Part shown: positions 10,264-19,828 of the stretch, piece after piece
Position numbering within the stretch: the stretch's first letter is position 1
Layout of the letters: each line of letters opens with the position of its first letter
Source of the DNA: Dissophora ornata
Lineage: Eukaryota > Mortierellomycota > Mortierellomycetes > Mortierellales > Mortierellaceae
Assembly (NCBI GenBank): GCA_025201705.1
Contig: MU616889.1
Coordinates: forward strand, 1 to 30,456
DNA: 30,456 nucleotides
Reading direction: 5' to 3'
Translations under genes and position numbers: made by a program
The notes under the pieces: model-generated
Told to the model about the DNA's origin: nothing
Database searches by the model: none
The model's input: the letters and a program-made list of their open reading frames with translations, nothing else

Positions 10264-13189
10264 TTACTGGTGCAAATTAGAGTCATCCTCATCTTTCGGA
10301 AGGCTTTGTTTGCGCCTGGCTTGCTGCAATGGTATACGGGAGGAAGGGGTAGATGTCCCATAGTTAAGATCCCCTGGGACGGGTGAGGTGCAAGTAGGAT
10401 AGCCTGTGATCGAGTGTCGTGGATATGTTCCACTACACGCTGAACTTGATCGTGACCCTAGAACTGGTCGCTGCGCTTGAGTGTTAGGCGCCGCCGGTGT
10501 GAGACTTTGAACACTCCCGCGTCGCTCCTCGCTCCTCCTCACATTACCATACATCGATTCTATTGGGGTCATATTAGCAAAAGTGTGTCAGACATGTTGT
10601 CTATGCGTGCATATGTATTGCTGCCAAAGCAAAAGTATGCAAAGTTAACAAAAATCAAACTTACCTAAACTGAGAAGTGCGGTGTGATGTGTACCAACAG
10701 CCGATCCTACAGTGGCTAAAGCATTGTGCATGCTACTAGTAATAAACGATCTTTGGTCCCTGGGTCCCGGGACTGACTGCCTGTTGTGTGAGGTGCCCAA
10801 CAACGGTGAGGTGGCACTTGATGACTCTGGACCCAATGAAAGCCGTGACGTACGGTGGTGCGGATGTCCAGGAGGAATGATATAGCCCACGCTCTGGCCT
10901 GGCATCCTGCCTTGTTCCATAACAGATCCCGATCTGTTTCGATCCTGAGGGTACATAACTCGACCTCCATTGAATGAATCGATGGAAGGACGGTGACGAA
11001 CAGGTGCAAAATGAGGTTGGGGTGTCAAAAGCCATTCCGAGTTTGCAGCAGTTTGTTGTGTGGCAGGGTCTTCCTTATCACGATGGGAGGTGATGAAATA
11101 AACGCCAAGATACGTCATGCAGCATCCAGTTAAAAAGTTGAACCCTTTGTTAAAGTCCATCTCATCAAAGTCGTTATAAAGGATGCCAGATCCAATAATG
11201 GCACATGTTGTAAAGAGGACGAATTGGGTGGGGATGACTTGCTATATGGAGCCATAGAAAAAATAACGAAAAACGCAGTTCTTTGCATTAGCAAAAATAG
11301 ACAAAAGGAATCTCTCGATGCTTCTAATACTACGCCAGGATCATTTTTGCGGCTTTTTTTGCTTACAGTAGAGTCGAATCGCTGAAGGGATCTGTTCAGA
11401 AACTTGATCTGCAATACTGCGGTCGAGACGAGTACAAAGACAAGCAAATATGCGATCGGATACGTGAACATCTTGTAGAACGAGAGGCTGAGTAGGGAAG
11501 AAACACCCTTGGTGGCCAGCACCGTGTAGCCACCTAGTCCATGAAAAAAAAAAAAAGCAGACAAAATTAGGCAACGGGTCCTTCATTCTATGTTGTGGCT
11601 ATTGTTTGTCATTTGTTTTTTTTTAGCTTGGTAACCTTATCCGTTGCGTAGCAGGTGCTTTGCACTCTTACCAAAGATGGCGACAATCGACAGGTCGATA
11701 AAGATGTACTCGCAGCCGATGGTGTTCGAGAGCGGAACAAGAACAGCAATCGCAATGCTGCATGCAATAAAGTAGACGATGAACTGGGTCTGGAGCAACG
11801 CTGCGACAACAGCCTCAGGGGTCAACTGTTCATTTTCCATTTTCCGTTCGATTATATAAACAAGAAAAATTATTGGATCAGTATTAAAGGAGCTCCGCAC
11901 ATGCAACGATCTGTGCAATACCCTTGGCTGCACAAATTCGATCACTCCCTTGATCCCAAAAATACACTCTACCTCCCTTCCCTCTCTCTCTCCCTCCCTC
12001 CCTCCCTTGTCCTCCACACCTCTGTTATCCCAATACATCTCCAAATAAGGCGAGAAAACTGCAACGATCGAAAAACACGAAAAAGCTGCATGTATATGTG
12101 GTTTTTGTTACCTTGGTTTCATTTTCTTTGGAGTTGATAACGACCACAATAGTACCAATGATCGCAATGACAATGCCGACAAAGTCGCGCTTCCGGAAGG
12201 GCTCCTTGAGCATGAGCGGTGCCAGAATCACATTGCTGACCAGTGCAACCGTTCCCAGAGGGGCCACAATCGATGCTTGAGCATATCCGTACGCTAGGAA
12301 ATTGCCACACTCGCCCAAGATCATAAGCGTCATCCCAAACCACCATGCCTTGGACCGCAAGTACTCTGTGTCGGATGTCACTGGGTTGGCCGTGTAAAAC
12401 TCATCCAAGCCTGCACTGGGCTGCCCTGCAATGGTGTGTGTACTGGTATCGCTGTTGTGGTTGCTCTCGCTGCTTTGGATACTACTCCGACGACTGCATT
12501 GACTGCTCTGGGAGCTGTGGATATCCACACACACCTCATTCTCCCGCTCATTCTCGCATTCGTCGTCGTCTTCATCATCACTGCTTTCCTCGTATAACGG
12601 ATCGGTAGCGCGGGGATAGAGCCTGGTATCATAGCGGCCGTCGATATGATCGCCGTCGACGAATACTGCCGGACTGGTTTTCGGGTCTGTGTTAACCTTT
12701 TGTAGGAGTTGGTTATGAGCGTACTTTTGTACATTGAGAGCGACAGAGATTAGAATCTAGTTTGGGAGGGAAAGAGAAATACAAAAAAAATATTAGGGAT
12801 TGGTTATCGTTGCAGCAAGAGTAAGCAACGTGCAGCCTGTTCTTCTTTTCAGTTTTTCCACCGAAAAACTACCGTTTTAAAACAACGAGGTGCTACTTAC
12901 GTTGCCCACAATGGCGATAATGACTCCAATGTATGAGTGGACCTAATAATATATTGAACATAGAACCAAGTGTTTACAGGTATGAGCAATTGAGATATGG
13001 ACGTTCATTTGAACAGCGTGCCTCGTACACTGAGGGCTACCAGCGTAATTGAGAATGAAGTAGCAAGACTGCCCTCCTGGGTGTGTGAAAGGAGCAGAGG
13101 GGGAGGGTCGAGAGTCGAGGGTTTCTTACATTGATTTCGGGGAATTCAGGGAATTCAGGGAATTCGTCAATGGGCCACCACGCTCCCAT
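10264..13189 (-). CDS. NIPA-family magnesium transporter (DUF803)
   Basis: Multi-pass membrane protein of the NIPA family, which transports Mg2+ and related divalent cations. Exons: 13189-13130, 12942-12901, 12756-12112, 11825-11672, 11533-11367, 11241-10665 and 10559-10264, totalling 646 aa, all in phase. TM1 is near residues 21-42 (VHSYIGVIIAIVGNILISVAL). A hydrophilic acidic, Ser-rich loop of about 120 residues comes next. Then the family signature appears: GECGNFLAYGYAQASIVAPLG, followed by LISNVILAP-like and LMLKEPFRKRD segments. Later membrane segments include VIPTQFVLF and a stretch ending GVYFITSHR near residue 410. The final 235 residues form a polar tail rich in Ser, Pro and Arg. 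The N-terminus carries a three-fold EFP repeat. The acceptor of exon 4 (at 11825) is the least certain junction. Confidence 0.93.
13135..13163 (-). repeat. 9-bp tandem repeat encoding EFP-EFP-EFP
   Basis: Three near-identical 9-bp units (CCTGAATTC type) sit in the first coding exon of the NIPA gene. They give the acidic/aromatic N-terminus WPIDEFPEFPEFPEIN just before the first membrane segment. Confidence 0.8.
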
Positions 13190-13728
13190 GGTTGGTTAGA
13201 ATATATTAGGGGAATAGAAATACAAGTGAGGGAGAGAGTAAGGGAATGGAAGGGTGTGGAATGTGTGAGACGAGATGAGATTACTCGCTTTGGATACTAT
13301 GAAGGGTATGATCTCATGGAGGGAAATGCCTTGTAAGAGTGAGAGGAAGAAGGAAAGTCGGGTTGAAGGAATGCGAGGACAGAGAGGAGAGAAGAGTGGT
13401 TTCTGCACAGTTTTTAGGTTAGGTTATCACAGCAGTAGGGATAAGGTAGGGCAATACCATCTGCCGGGGTGGAAAGAGGGCGACGTTCCATTTTGATTCC
13501 TTCTTTCCGTCCACTACTGCATGTCGATCAAAGTGGCGATAGATTATTCCTCCGTCAAATGCACTATCACAATGCACATCATAGAACACATACACGAGGC
13601 ACATTCAGACCAATTGGGATTTGCAGTAGAGCTGTATCTTAATTGCGCTCCAGTCTATTCTTTTTTATTCTGTCTACCTGCCTGCCTGACTGCCTGTGGA
13701 GGCGTTTGGGACAGCAACAGAGTGGGGT

Positions 13729-13769
<41 letters not shown>

Positions 13770-13811
13770 TACGGAAGTGGAGGTAATGGCTCGTGAGAGG
13801 AAAGCCACTTC
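13190..13811. other. Spacer between NIPA and ATP19, with a poly-G tract
   Basis: There is no gene in this stretch. The left part should hold the NIPA promoter (minus strand) and the right part the ATP19 3' UTR. The region at 13250-13420 is purine-rich on the plus strand. The striking element is the G run described separately. Confidence 0.6.
13724..13768 (+). repeat. G4-T-G40 homopolymer tract
   Basis: Four G, one T, then 40 uninterrupted G residues, located 44 bp past the ATP19 stop codon (which is on the minus strand). Such a tract can form G-quadruplexes and is also a classic place for sequencing or assembly length errors. Confidence 0.95.
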
Positions 13812-14485
13812 TTAAACGTTCTTGGACTGATCCTCATCTGCGGCCTTGATGAACTCGCGGATAAAGTCCTCCTCGTCCTGGGAAGCAGCCTTGATGACAT
13901 TGACGGGTGCCTCCTTCTTGGTCAGTGACATGGCGACAATAGGGGTACCAATGACGGCATAGGTGGCGAGGGCCATCTACAATGGTTTCAACATTGGACA
14001 GGATTGCCAGAAACGAGCTTGTTAGCACCTCTGCTTCAAAAATTCAACTTTTTCATCTATTCCTAGCCCCTGTATCCTGAGGGGGGGCAATTGTGTCTGT
14101 CTGCCAGTTTAGATAGGTGGATCCAACAGGTTGTTGATCTACTTGTCGCGAACATCGCGACTGAAGATAAAAAAAAAGAACATCGCCACTGCCCAATAAA
14201 GCGAATAAAGCAAAGCCCCAATCCTGCAGAAGGGTTCTTGGCATGGTCTTGATAAGACCTCCCCGCTTCCTGTAATGCTTCGCCAACTGCATGGTAACGC
14301 CTTTTTGGTAGCTATCCGAGGCGCACTGTTCACAGTTGAATGGCTGAAACCGGACAACTCCACGCACGATCTGAGAGTCGTTTCGAGTGGCTGAAATCCG
14401 TTTGGGGAATTAGATCTTCCTTGCAATGTCGGTATACCTTGTAGGTGGGGATGGCGCGGCCAAAGACGATATACTCAGCTCCCAT
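13812..14485 (-). CDS. ATP19: Mitochondrial F1Fo ATP synthase subunit K (Atp19)
   Basis: Small subunit of the mitochondrial ATP synthase associated with the dimeric complex in the inner membrane. Two exons, 14485-14438 and 13976-13812, give 70 aa, against 68 aa for the yeast protein. Exon 1 encodes MGAEYIVFGRAIPTYK. Exon 2 continues MALATYAVIGTPIVAMS, a single hydrophobic segment, then an acidic C-terminus containing DEEDFIREFIKAAD, which matches the family pattern. The intron is 461 nt. The junction is in phase 0 and exon 2 happens to begin with ATG, so exon 2 alone could be mistaken for the whole gene. It is divergent from IMP1 with 209 bp between start codons. Confidence 0.88.
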
Positions 14486-14694
14486 GATCGGTGATGAATG
14501 TGATGGTTCGAAGGAAAGGTGGGGATGGTTGAGCGTTGTGGCGAGGAATGCAAAAGCAAAGGGACGATCTCGGCAACCCAAGGAAGCCACGTCACAGCAC
14601 CGCGCGGCGCTGCATGTATTTCGAAGGGTGTGCTCGTGTGCCTGGAATAAAGAAGACACCCCCTCTCCACAACCCGGCTCCATTCATCACCGAA
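14486..14694. promoter_or_regulatory. Bidirectional promoter region between ATP19 and IMP1
   Basis: Only 209 bp separate the start codons of two divergent genes whose products both act in the mitochondrial inner membrane. No second spacer is available to either gene, so shared control elements are likely. I cannot name a specific element. Confidence 0.6.
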
Positions 14695-15516
14695 ATGTCA
14701 AGATACTTCAAGAATGCGGCGCTAGTGCTGCAGGTCGCATGTGGAGTGCAACTGTTCAATGAATACGTCGCAGAGTTCACTTGGGTACGTTTTCTTTCTT
14801 TAGTAATGTACTCTACCCCTTTCCATTCACAAAAGCTGATCCGCAATCAATCACTTGATCATTGCCACCTTTCTGCTCTCTGTTGTAGTGCTTTGGCCCT
14901 TCCATGCTGCCGACCCTAAACATGGCTGGGGACATTGTTGCATACGAACACTTGACGCAACGGTTCTCAAAACTCGACACAGGAGACCTTGTCGTGGCTG
15001 TATCCCCCTTGGACCCCTCGAAGCTGGTGTGTAAACGAATCATTGGTGTTGCAGGCGACAAGGTCTGTGTCGACCCGATATCGATGCACCGCCAGTATAT
15101 CACCGTAAGTCGACTTTTTTTAAAAGACTTGGACGCTCATGGTACCCACCCTAAGGATGTTCGCATGCTTTTTTTTTTTTTTTCTTACACACTCGCAAAC
15201 CGTCCACTTTCTGTGTTTTGACTTGAACTCTGAACAGGTCCCTCCAGGACACTACTGGCTGATGGGCGATAACCTCAATAACTCGACCGACTCGCGTGTT
15301 TACGGCCCTGTTAGTGGAGGATTGATTCTTGGGCGCGTGTTTGCACGAGTAAGAGAAAGAGGGAGCAATTGTGTCAACTTTCTTTTGCCTCGACCTCTCC
15401 ACGTTGAGATGCTAACAGACTATGCTGCAAAACGACTTTCTCTCTCTCTCTTTTAGCTCTGGCCTAGTCCCAAATGGCTTGACAATGGGTTGGAGGAAAT
15501 TGTGGAGTTTGGTTAA
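14695..15516 (+). CDS. IMP1: Mitochondrial inner membrane peptidase subunit 1 (Imp1)
   Basis: Type I signal peptidase-like Ser/Lys protease that removes sorting signals from proteins of the mitochondrial intermembrane space. Exons: 14695-14784, 14889-15104, 15238-15348 and 15457-15516, all phase 0, giving 158 aa. The catalytic serine is in GPSMLPTL (Ser35) and the lysine in [10 protein letters not shown] (Lys79), 44 residues apart, as in the family. The third conserved block is [17 protein letters not shown]. An N-terminal hydrophobic helix ([13 protein letters not shown]) anchors it. The product ends [19 protein letters not shown]. An in-phase alternative last exon at 15745-15840 is possible (see findings). 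The start is the first ATG, in the context cgaaATGtca. Confidence 0.94.
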
Positions 15517-16703
15517 AAACGGGTTTTTCTTCAACGATGCACACGCGCATAACAGTTGTATCCTAGCGGTTTCCATTCCGGTGTTTCCCTGGACCCCTCC
15601 ACAGGAGCAAGACAGACAAGAAAAACATATACCCCTCGGGCCTTGCAGATCCACAGCACCAAAAAAAAAAAAAATAGTTCTGCTTCACCTGGCTAAGACA
15701 CCTAGCTCAAGTAGCACTAACACCTCTTTTTTCCCCTTTTGCAGCAACTGCTATCAGCAGTGTGAACGTTGTGACCGCACAAGGCATGAAGCTGCGCCGT
15801 CCCAGTGTCCCGTGTCCCAAGAACGTGCGGGTGATGTAGTGGTGTAGCAATGATGATAATAATAATAAAAAAACAAGGATAGAATTAGGAGTGAAACTGC
15901 CCTAGGACAGAGTGTTCCGGAAAGAAAATTGACTGAATCACAGTTGTGTGTGGCAGAGTGAGATATATCTCCTAGGTTGTTCCTCCTGAGCATCGGCCCT
16001 TCCCCTGGGTTGTGCTCTGGCGACCATGTGCGTAGCATCATAGTGTAGTTTTTGGTGTAGTTTAGTGCGTCACGGGCGGTGTTCGATGCAACAGTGTCCC
16101 TGTCGCACACCGGAACAGGAACATTTCAGCGAGGGTGTGTGTGAGCACAAACCTCCCGACGCACAGTCTCGGTGCTACACTGTACACAGGTCTAGTGCAG
16201 GTCTCGCTCTCGGTCTTGGCCGTGTGCTGTCAAAGCGCACACACACACCGTGCATCGCTTATTTTGGGTTCTATTCAGTCCTATTCAGTCCTATTCAAAC
16301 AATGACGAGCGAAACACTGCGGCACATTTCCCTAGACATCCACCGCGCCGGTTCGCGGTCAAAGAGCGCAATCCCCCTCCTCTCAGAAACGCGTCAACTG
16401 CACCCCAACCACCCCTTCCCCCCACCGCCTTATTAACCACCCCCTCCCTGCATCCCCCTTCCCTCCATTTCTCTTTCTTCTTCTCTCTTCTCTCTTCTCT
16501 TCTTCTTCCCGCTCTTTCGCTCCCTAGCCGTCGCTCGTGTCTTCCCGATCGATCCATCATTTCATTCCACTCCCCTCCTCTCACGACTCCCTTCACACCA
16601 ACCGCCAGAATTCCCTCTCATCCACAGTACTTCCTTACCCACTCCCTCCTCGTATACATAAACGCTTAACACTACCCCTGTACCATATATATATATATCC
16701 ACC
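15517..16703. other. Spacer between IMP1 and the aspartic protease gene
   Basis: No independent gene is recognised. The segment 15745-15840 is open in one frame behind a good acceptor (ttttgcag) and could be an alternative IMP1 terminal exon. Three tandem copies of CTATTCAGTC-like sequence lie at 16271-16300. A long C/T-rich tract (about 16370-16600) precedes the protease gene and is probably its 5' UTR or promoter. An (AT)n tract at about 16686-16698 lies just before the start codon. Confidence 0.55.
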
Positions 16704-18796
16704 ATGATGATCAATCTCACCCTGTCCACAGCCATCTTGTTGGCATGCACCTCTATCGTCGCTGCTGCTGGTGGAGTAATAACGTATGTGTCCCACCTCA
16801 CTGGACCATCCCTCGTCAACATCCTCACCCTCATTACCCCCCTCCCTCCTTGCATGGCATGAAGGAAATCCAACGGCTCAGATCTGCAATGGCTGTACCT
16901 GGAAAAGAATTTGTGTGCAGGAGGGAGGGAGGGGGGGGGGGGAATGATTACCACATTTCTCTCTTCAACATTTCTCTCTTCAACATTTCTGACCCCCGTA
17001 TTTTTCTCCCTCGCTCAACAGTGTTCCCATGAAGAGCCTTGTAAAACCTCAAAACCAAAACTCGAGATCCATGAATGCACGTTACCATCGCAAGCGAAGC
17101 ACGACAACATCCACTGCGTTGACAAGCGCCAACGGCGATGTCATGTACAGTAAGTTCATATTATAGCACTCCCGCGCATTCGACAGATCCTCATCAAACT
17201 TGTCCACATCCAACAACACGTCAGAACCCAGTCTTAACACAACTCATAAACATATCTATTCCCTCTCATTTGCAGCTGTTTCTCTTGGCGTCGGAACTCC
17301 TCCTCAGTACTTCAACCTGGCTATTGATACTGGAAGCCCAATCACATGGATGGTTTCCAAAGACTGCACGACCGCAACCTGTGACCAAATTTCGAATCAC
17401 TTTGACTGCGAAGCATCATCGTAAGTTAACCCCTTAGATAACTCTGAAAGCATATAAGGCCGTTCTATCAGAGACCGTTTACCATTTTTCGAATGCTGAC
17501 CAGGTGTCTGTCATATCATGTTGGAATCTTTTAGAACTTGCACAGCCTCGCCAGCGAGTGGCACCCTGAATGCTTCCTACGTCTCTGGCGACAGCATCTA
17601 TGGCTCATATGTCGAAGAAATGTTCACGCTTGGTAGTTTGCATTTTCCATCGCTCGCCGGTGTGGTCAGCTCCGACAGTGCTCAACTGCCACCGACCGTT
17701 GACGGTATTATGGGATTGTGGTTCGGAGCACCCTCCGATCCTAAAAGACAGAAGAATGTCCCCCTCAACGCCGCGTTCTTGAGCGTGCTGAGCAACACCA
17801 CGGTTCTTGCACAAAAAAAAGTCGGTATTTGGATCGCGTCTGGAAATTCTCCAGACAAGAACGCTCCAGGGGGAGAGATCACATTTGGAGGCGTTGATCC
17901 TGCCCGTTACACCGGTGATTTTACCTATGTTGACTGTGTCGTGCACCCTCCATGGACGGTATGTTCTAAAGAAGTCTTTGTATTCGCCTGCTGAGCTATA
18001 CTCGGATGTACAACGTTGTACTTATTGCAGACTTGCCTCTCTCTCTCTCTGCTTCCTACCAACAGATCCCTGTCGAAAGAGTGTCTATAAATGGTCAGAA
18101 CTTCAATGTCGGTGGCTCTCTTGCTACGATCGACACCGGCACGACGGCCATGCTGCTGCCTGCCGCCTTGGCCCACGGCATCAACAGCGCCATCGCCGGC
18201 AGTTTCCAAAACGTAAGTTAACTAGCTCTCATTTGCAGCAATGAATGAAAAATGGCCAATACGATCGCATTCTTACACTCTCTGGGTTTGTTTTCAACTT
18301 CTAGTACCAAGGCGAATGGTTCATCCCATGCTCTGGCGGTGCGTCACTCTCCATCACCGTCGGAGGTCTGGCGGTCACAATCCCTTACACGACTCTTGCG
18401 ATGCAAAACCTCCGATACAACGATGCCAACATCACTACTCCTTACTGCTTGAGTGCGGCCATGTATGCGATTGGCGAGACTGTACCGATCAAACAATGGT
18501 TGTTGGGAGATGTCTTCCTCAAGAGCGTCTACTCTGTCTTTGATTTCGGAACCAATGCTGCCACAGGTGGTCGCATTGGATTCGCAAAACTTTCCCCCAC
18601 GACCACGACCACGACCACGACCACGGCCAAGACCACGGGTGGTAACGGTGATAAAGAAGGAAGTGAAAGTTATTCATTCGAAAGCTCCGATAGAAGGAAT
18701 GATCTGGATGCAAATTCATCGGCCCAGGCTGTCTCGACGTCGCGTGCCTTGCTGGTCTCGGCTATCGCCATGGGCATTGTCTCTGCCATGTTGTAA
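16704..18796 (+). CDS. Pepsin-like aspartic protease, secreted and probably GPI-anchored
   Basis: Family A1 aspartic endopeptidase acting at the cell surface (yapsin-like). Exons: 16704-16783, 17022-17149, 17276-17420, 17535-17958, 18066-18212 and 18305-18796, totalling 471 aa. There is a signal peptide at residues 1-23 (LSTAILLACTSIVAAAG). A propeptide contains a dibasic site (RKR, residues 50-52) suited to kexin cleavage. The first catalytic motif is AIDTGS (Asp87) and the second is TIDTGTT (Asp282). VDGIMGLW and LLGDVFLKSVYSVFDF are typical family blocks. A short Thr-rich stalk (ACGACC repeats at about 18599-18632) follows the catalytic domain, and the protein ends in a hydrophobic tail (LLVSAIAMGIVSAML) without a charged end, as expected of a GPI signal. 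The natural substrate cannot be told from sequence. Confidence 0.94.
18599..18632 (+). repeat. ACGACC hexamer repeat coding for a Thr stalk
   Basis: Tandem ACGACC units encode consecutive threonines between the catalytic domain and the GPI-type tail of the aspartic protease. Such Thr runs are usually O-mannosylated in fungal wall proteins. Confidence 0.85.
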
Positions 18797-19828
18797 ATAA
18801 GAAAGAAAGAAAATGAGGACCCTTAGTCCGCACCAAACCCATGTTATCTTATAATGACGCTTCTCCCCTGATCTGTGATGAGGAAGACAACTAGGTCTGA
18901 CTCTCCGGATCGCCATATACCCCCAGCTAATAATAATAAAAAGAAAACGGAAAAGATATGTGGTATAAACCTGAGATCGCTCCCTGCCAGTTTTAATTAT
19001 TCGCCAAAAGGATCACCACAGTAGGCTACAGTCGCCACCAAAAAAAAAAAAAAAAAAAAAAAGAAACCATTAAGAAAGGCCTTGAGAGAGAGACCTCTTT
19101 GAAATAAGTGGTGCGGCTTTGATCGTTGACAGGCTCGATTAGCTGTGGTCATCCCTTCACGGATGGAGTCTTTCATAGCCTTCTCGTTGCTCGTTGATCA
19201 CTACATTCTCGTGAAAGTTCCGTATCTCGTTTTCTTTTCATCTTTTCCGCACAATTTTTGAACTGCTCAAACTTTAAACTCCCTCCCCCGATCATTTCCT
19301 TTGACGCGTGTCGTAATAGCTACGCTCATCCAAGTGCGACAACTTCAGGATCCCTCTCTCTCTCTCTTGGAGGAAAAAATTAGCCACTGCGATGAGGTCG
19401 ATGATAAATGTAGGATTCTTGGCAATGGGAATGGAGGCTGGGATTCGTATTGCTCGCCTAGGAGCAGTGGGAGCATAACATAAAAAAGGCAAAACATGAG
19501 TGACGAGTGACGCTGATTTTTTTTTTTTTGTTGGAATCCCTTTCGCGCCTTTTTTTTTCTTTTCTTTATTCTTTGTCTTCCTTCCACACTCCATCCTATT
19601 ATACCTTCAAAACAACAACAACAAAAACAGGCACAAAGCGAGGACCCACTTCAACGCCGTTGGAAGTCCACCACCTTACTCCTCCGAGGTGTCGTCCCTT
19701 ACATTGTCGACAGCTCATTGCCCGTCGATAATCGTCGACTTTTAAAAGATCGAAAAGACGAACAGCCGATCATCCGTCAAAAAGCCCAAAAGGCTCATCG
19801 GTTTTACGAATCAAGGAATTTATCTGAC
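18797..19828. other. Spacer between protease and SUN genes
   Basis: No gene is recognised. The left part is the protease 3' UTR. A run of 23 A lies at 19040-19062. T-rich and C/T-rich tracts at 19515-19600 followed by ATTATACC (about 19598) and CAACAACAAC look like a promoter and leader of the SUN gene. The frame of the SUN protein stays open upstream of 19829 to at least 19640 but without an ATG, so an extra 5' exon is possible. Confidence 0.5.
19040..19062. repeat. A23 homopolymer
   Basis: Twenty-three consecutive A residues in the spacer, interrupted just afterwards by G. Simple repeat. Confidence 0.9.

Noticed and set aside
16685..16698. TATATATATAT tract as a TATA box for the aspartic protease gene
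   Set aside because: It ends only about five bases before the start codon, too close to act as a TATA box for a normal transcript leader; treated as a simple AT repeat.
17807..18244. Plus-strand frame overlapping the protease gene
   Set aside because: It is an out-of-frame shadow; the correct frame carries the conserved protease blocks and the DTG motif.
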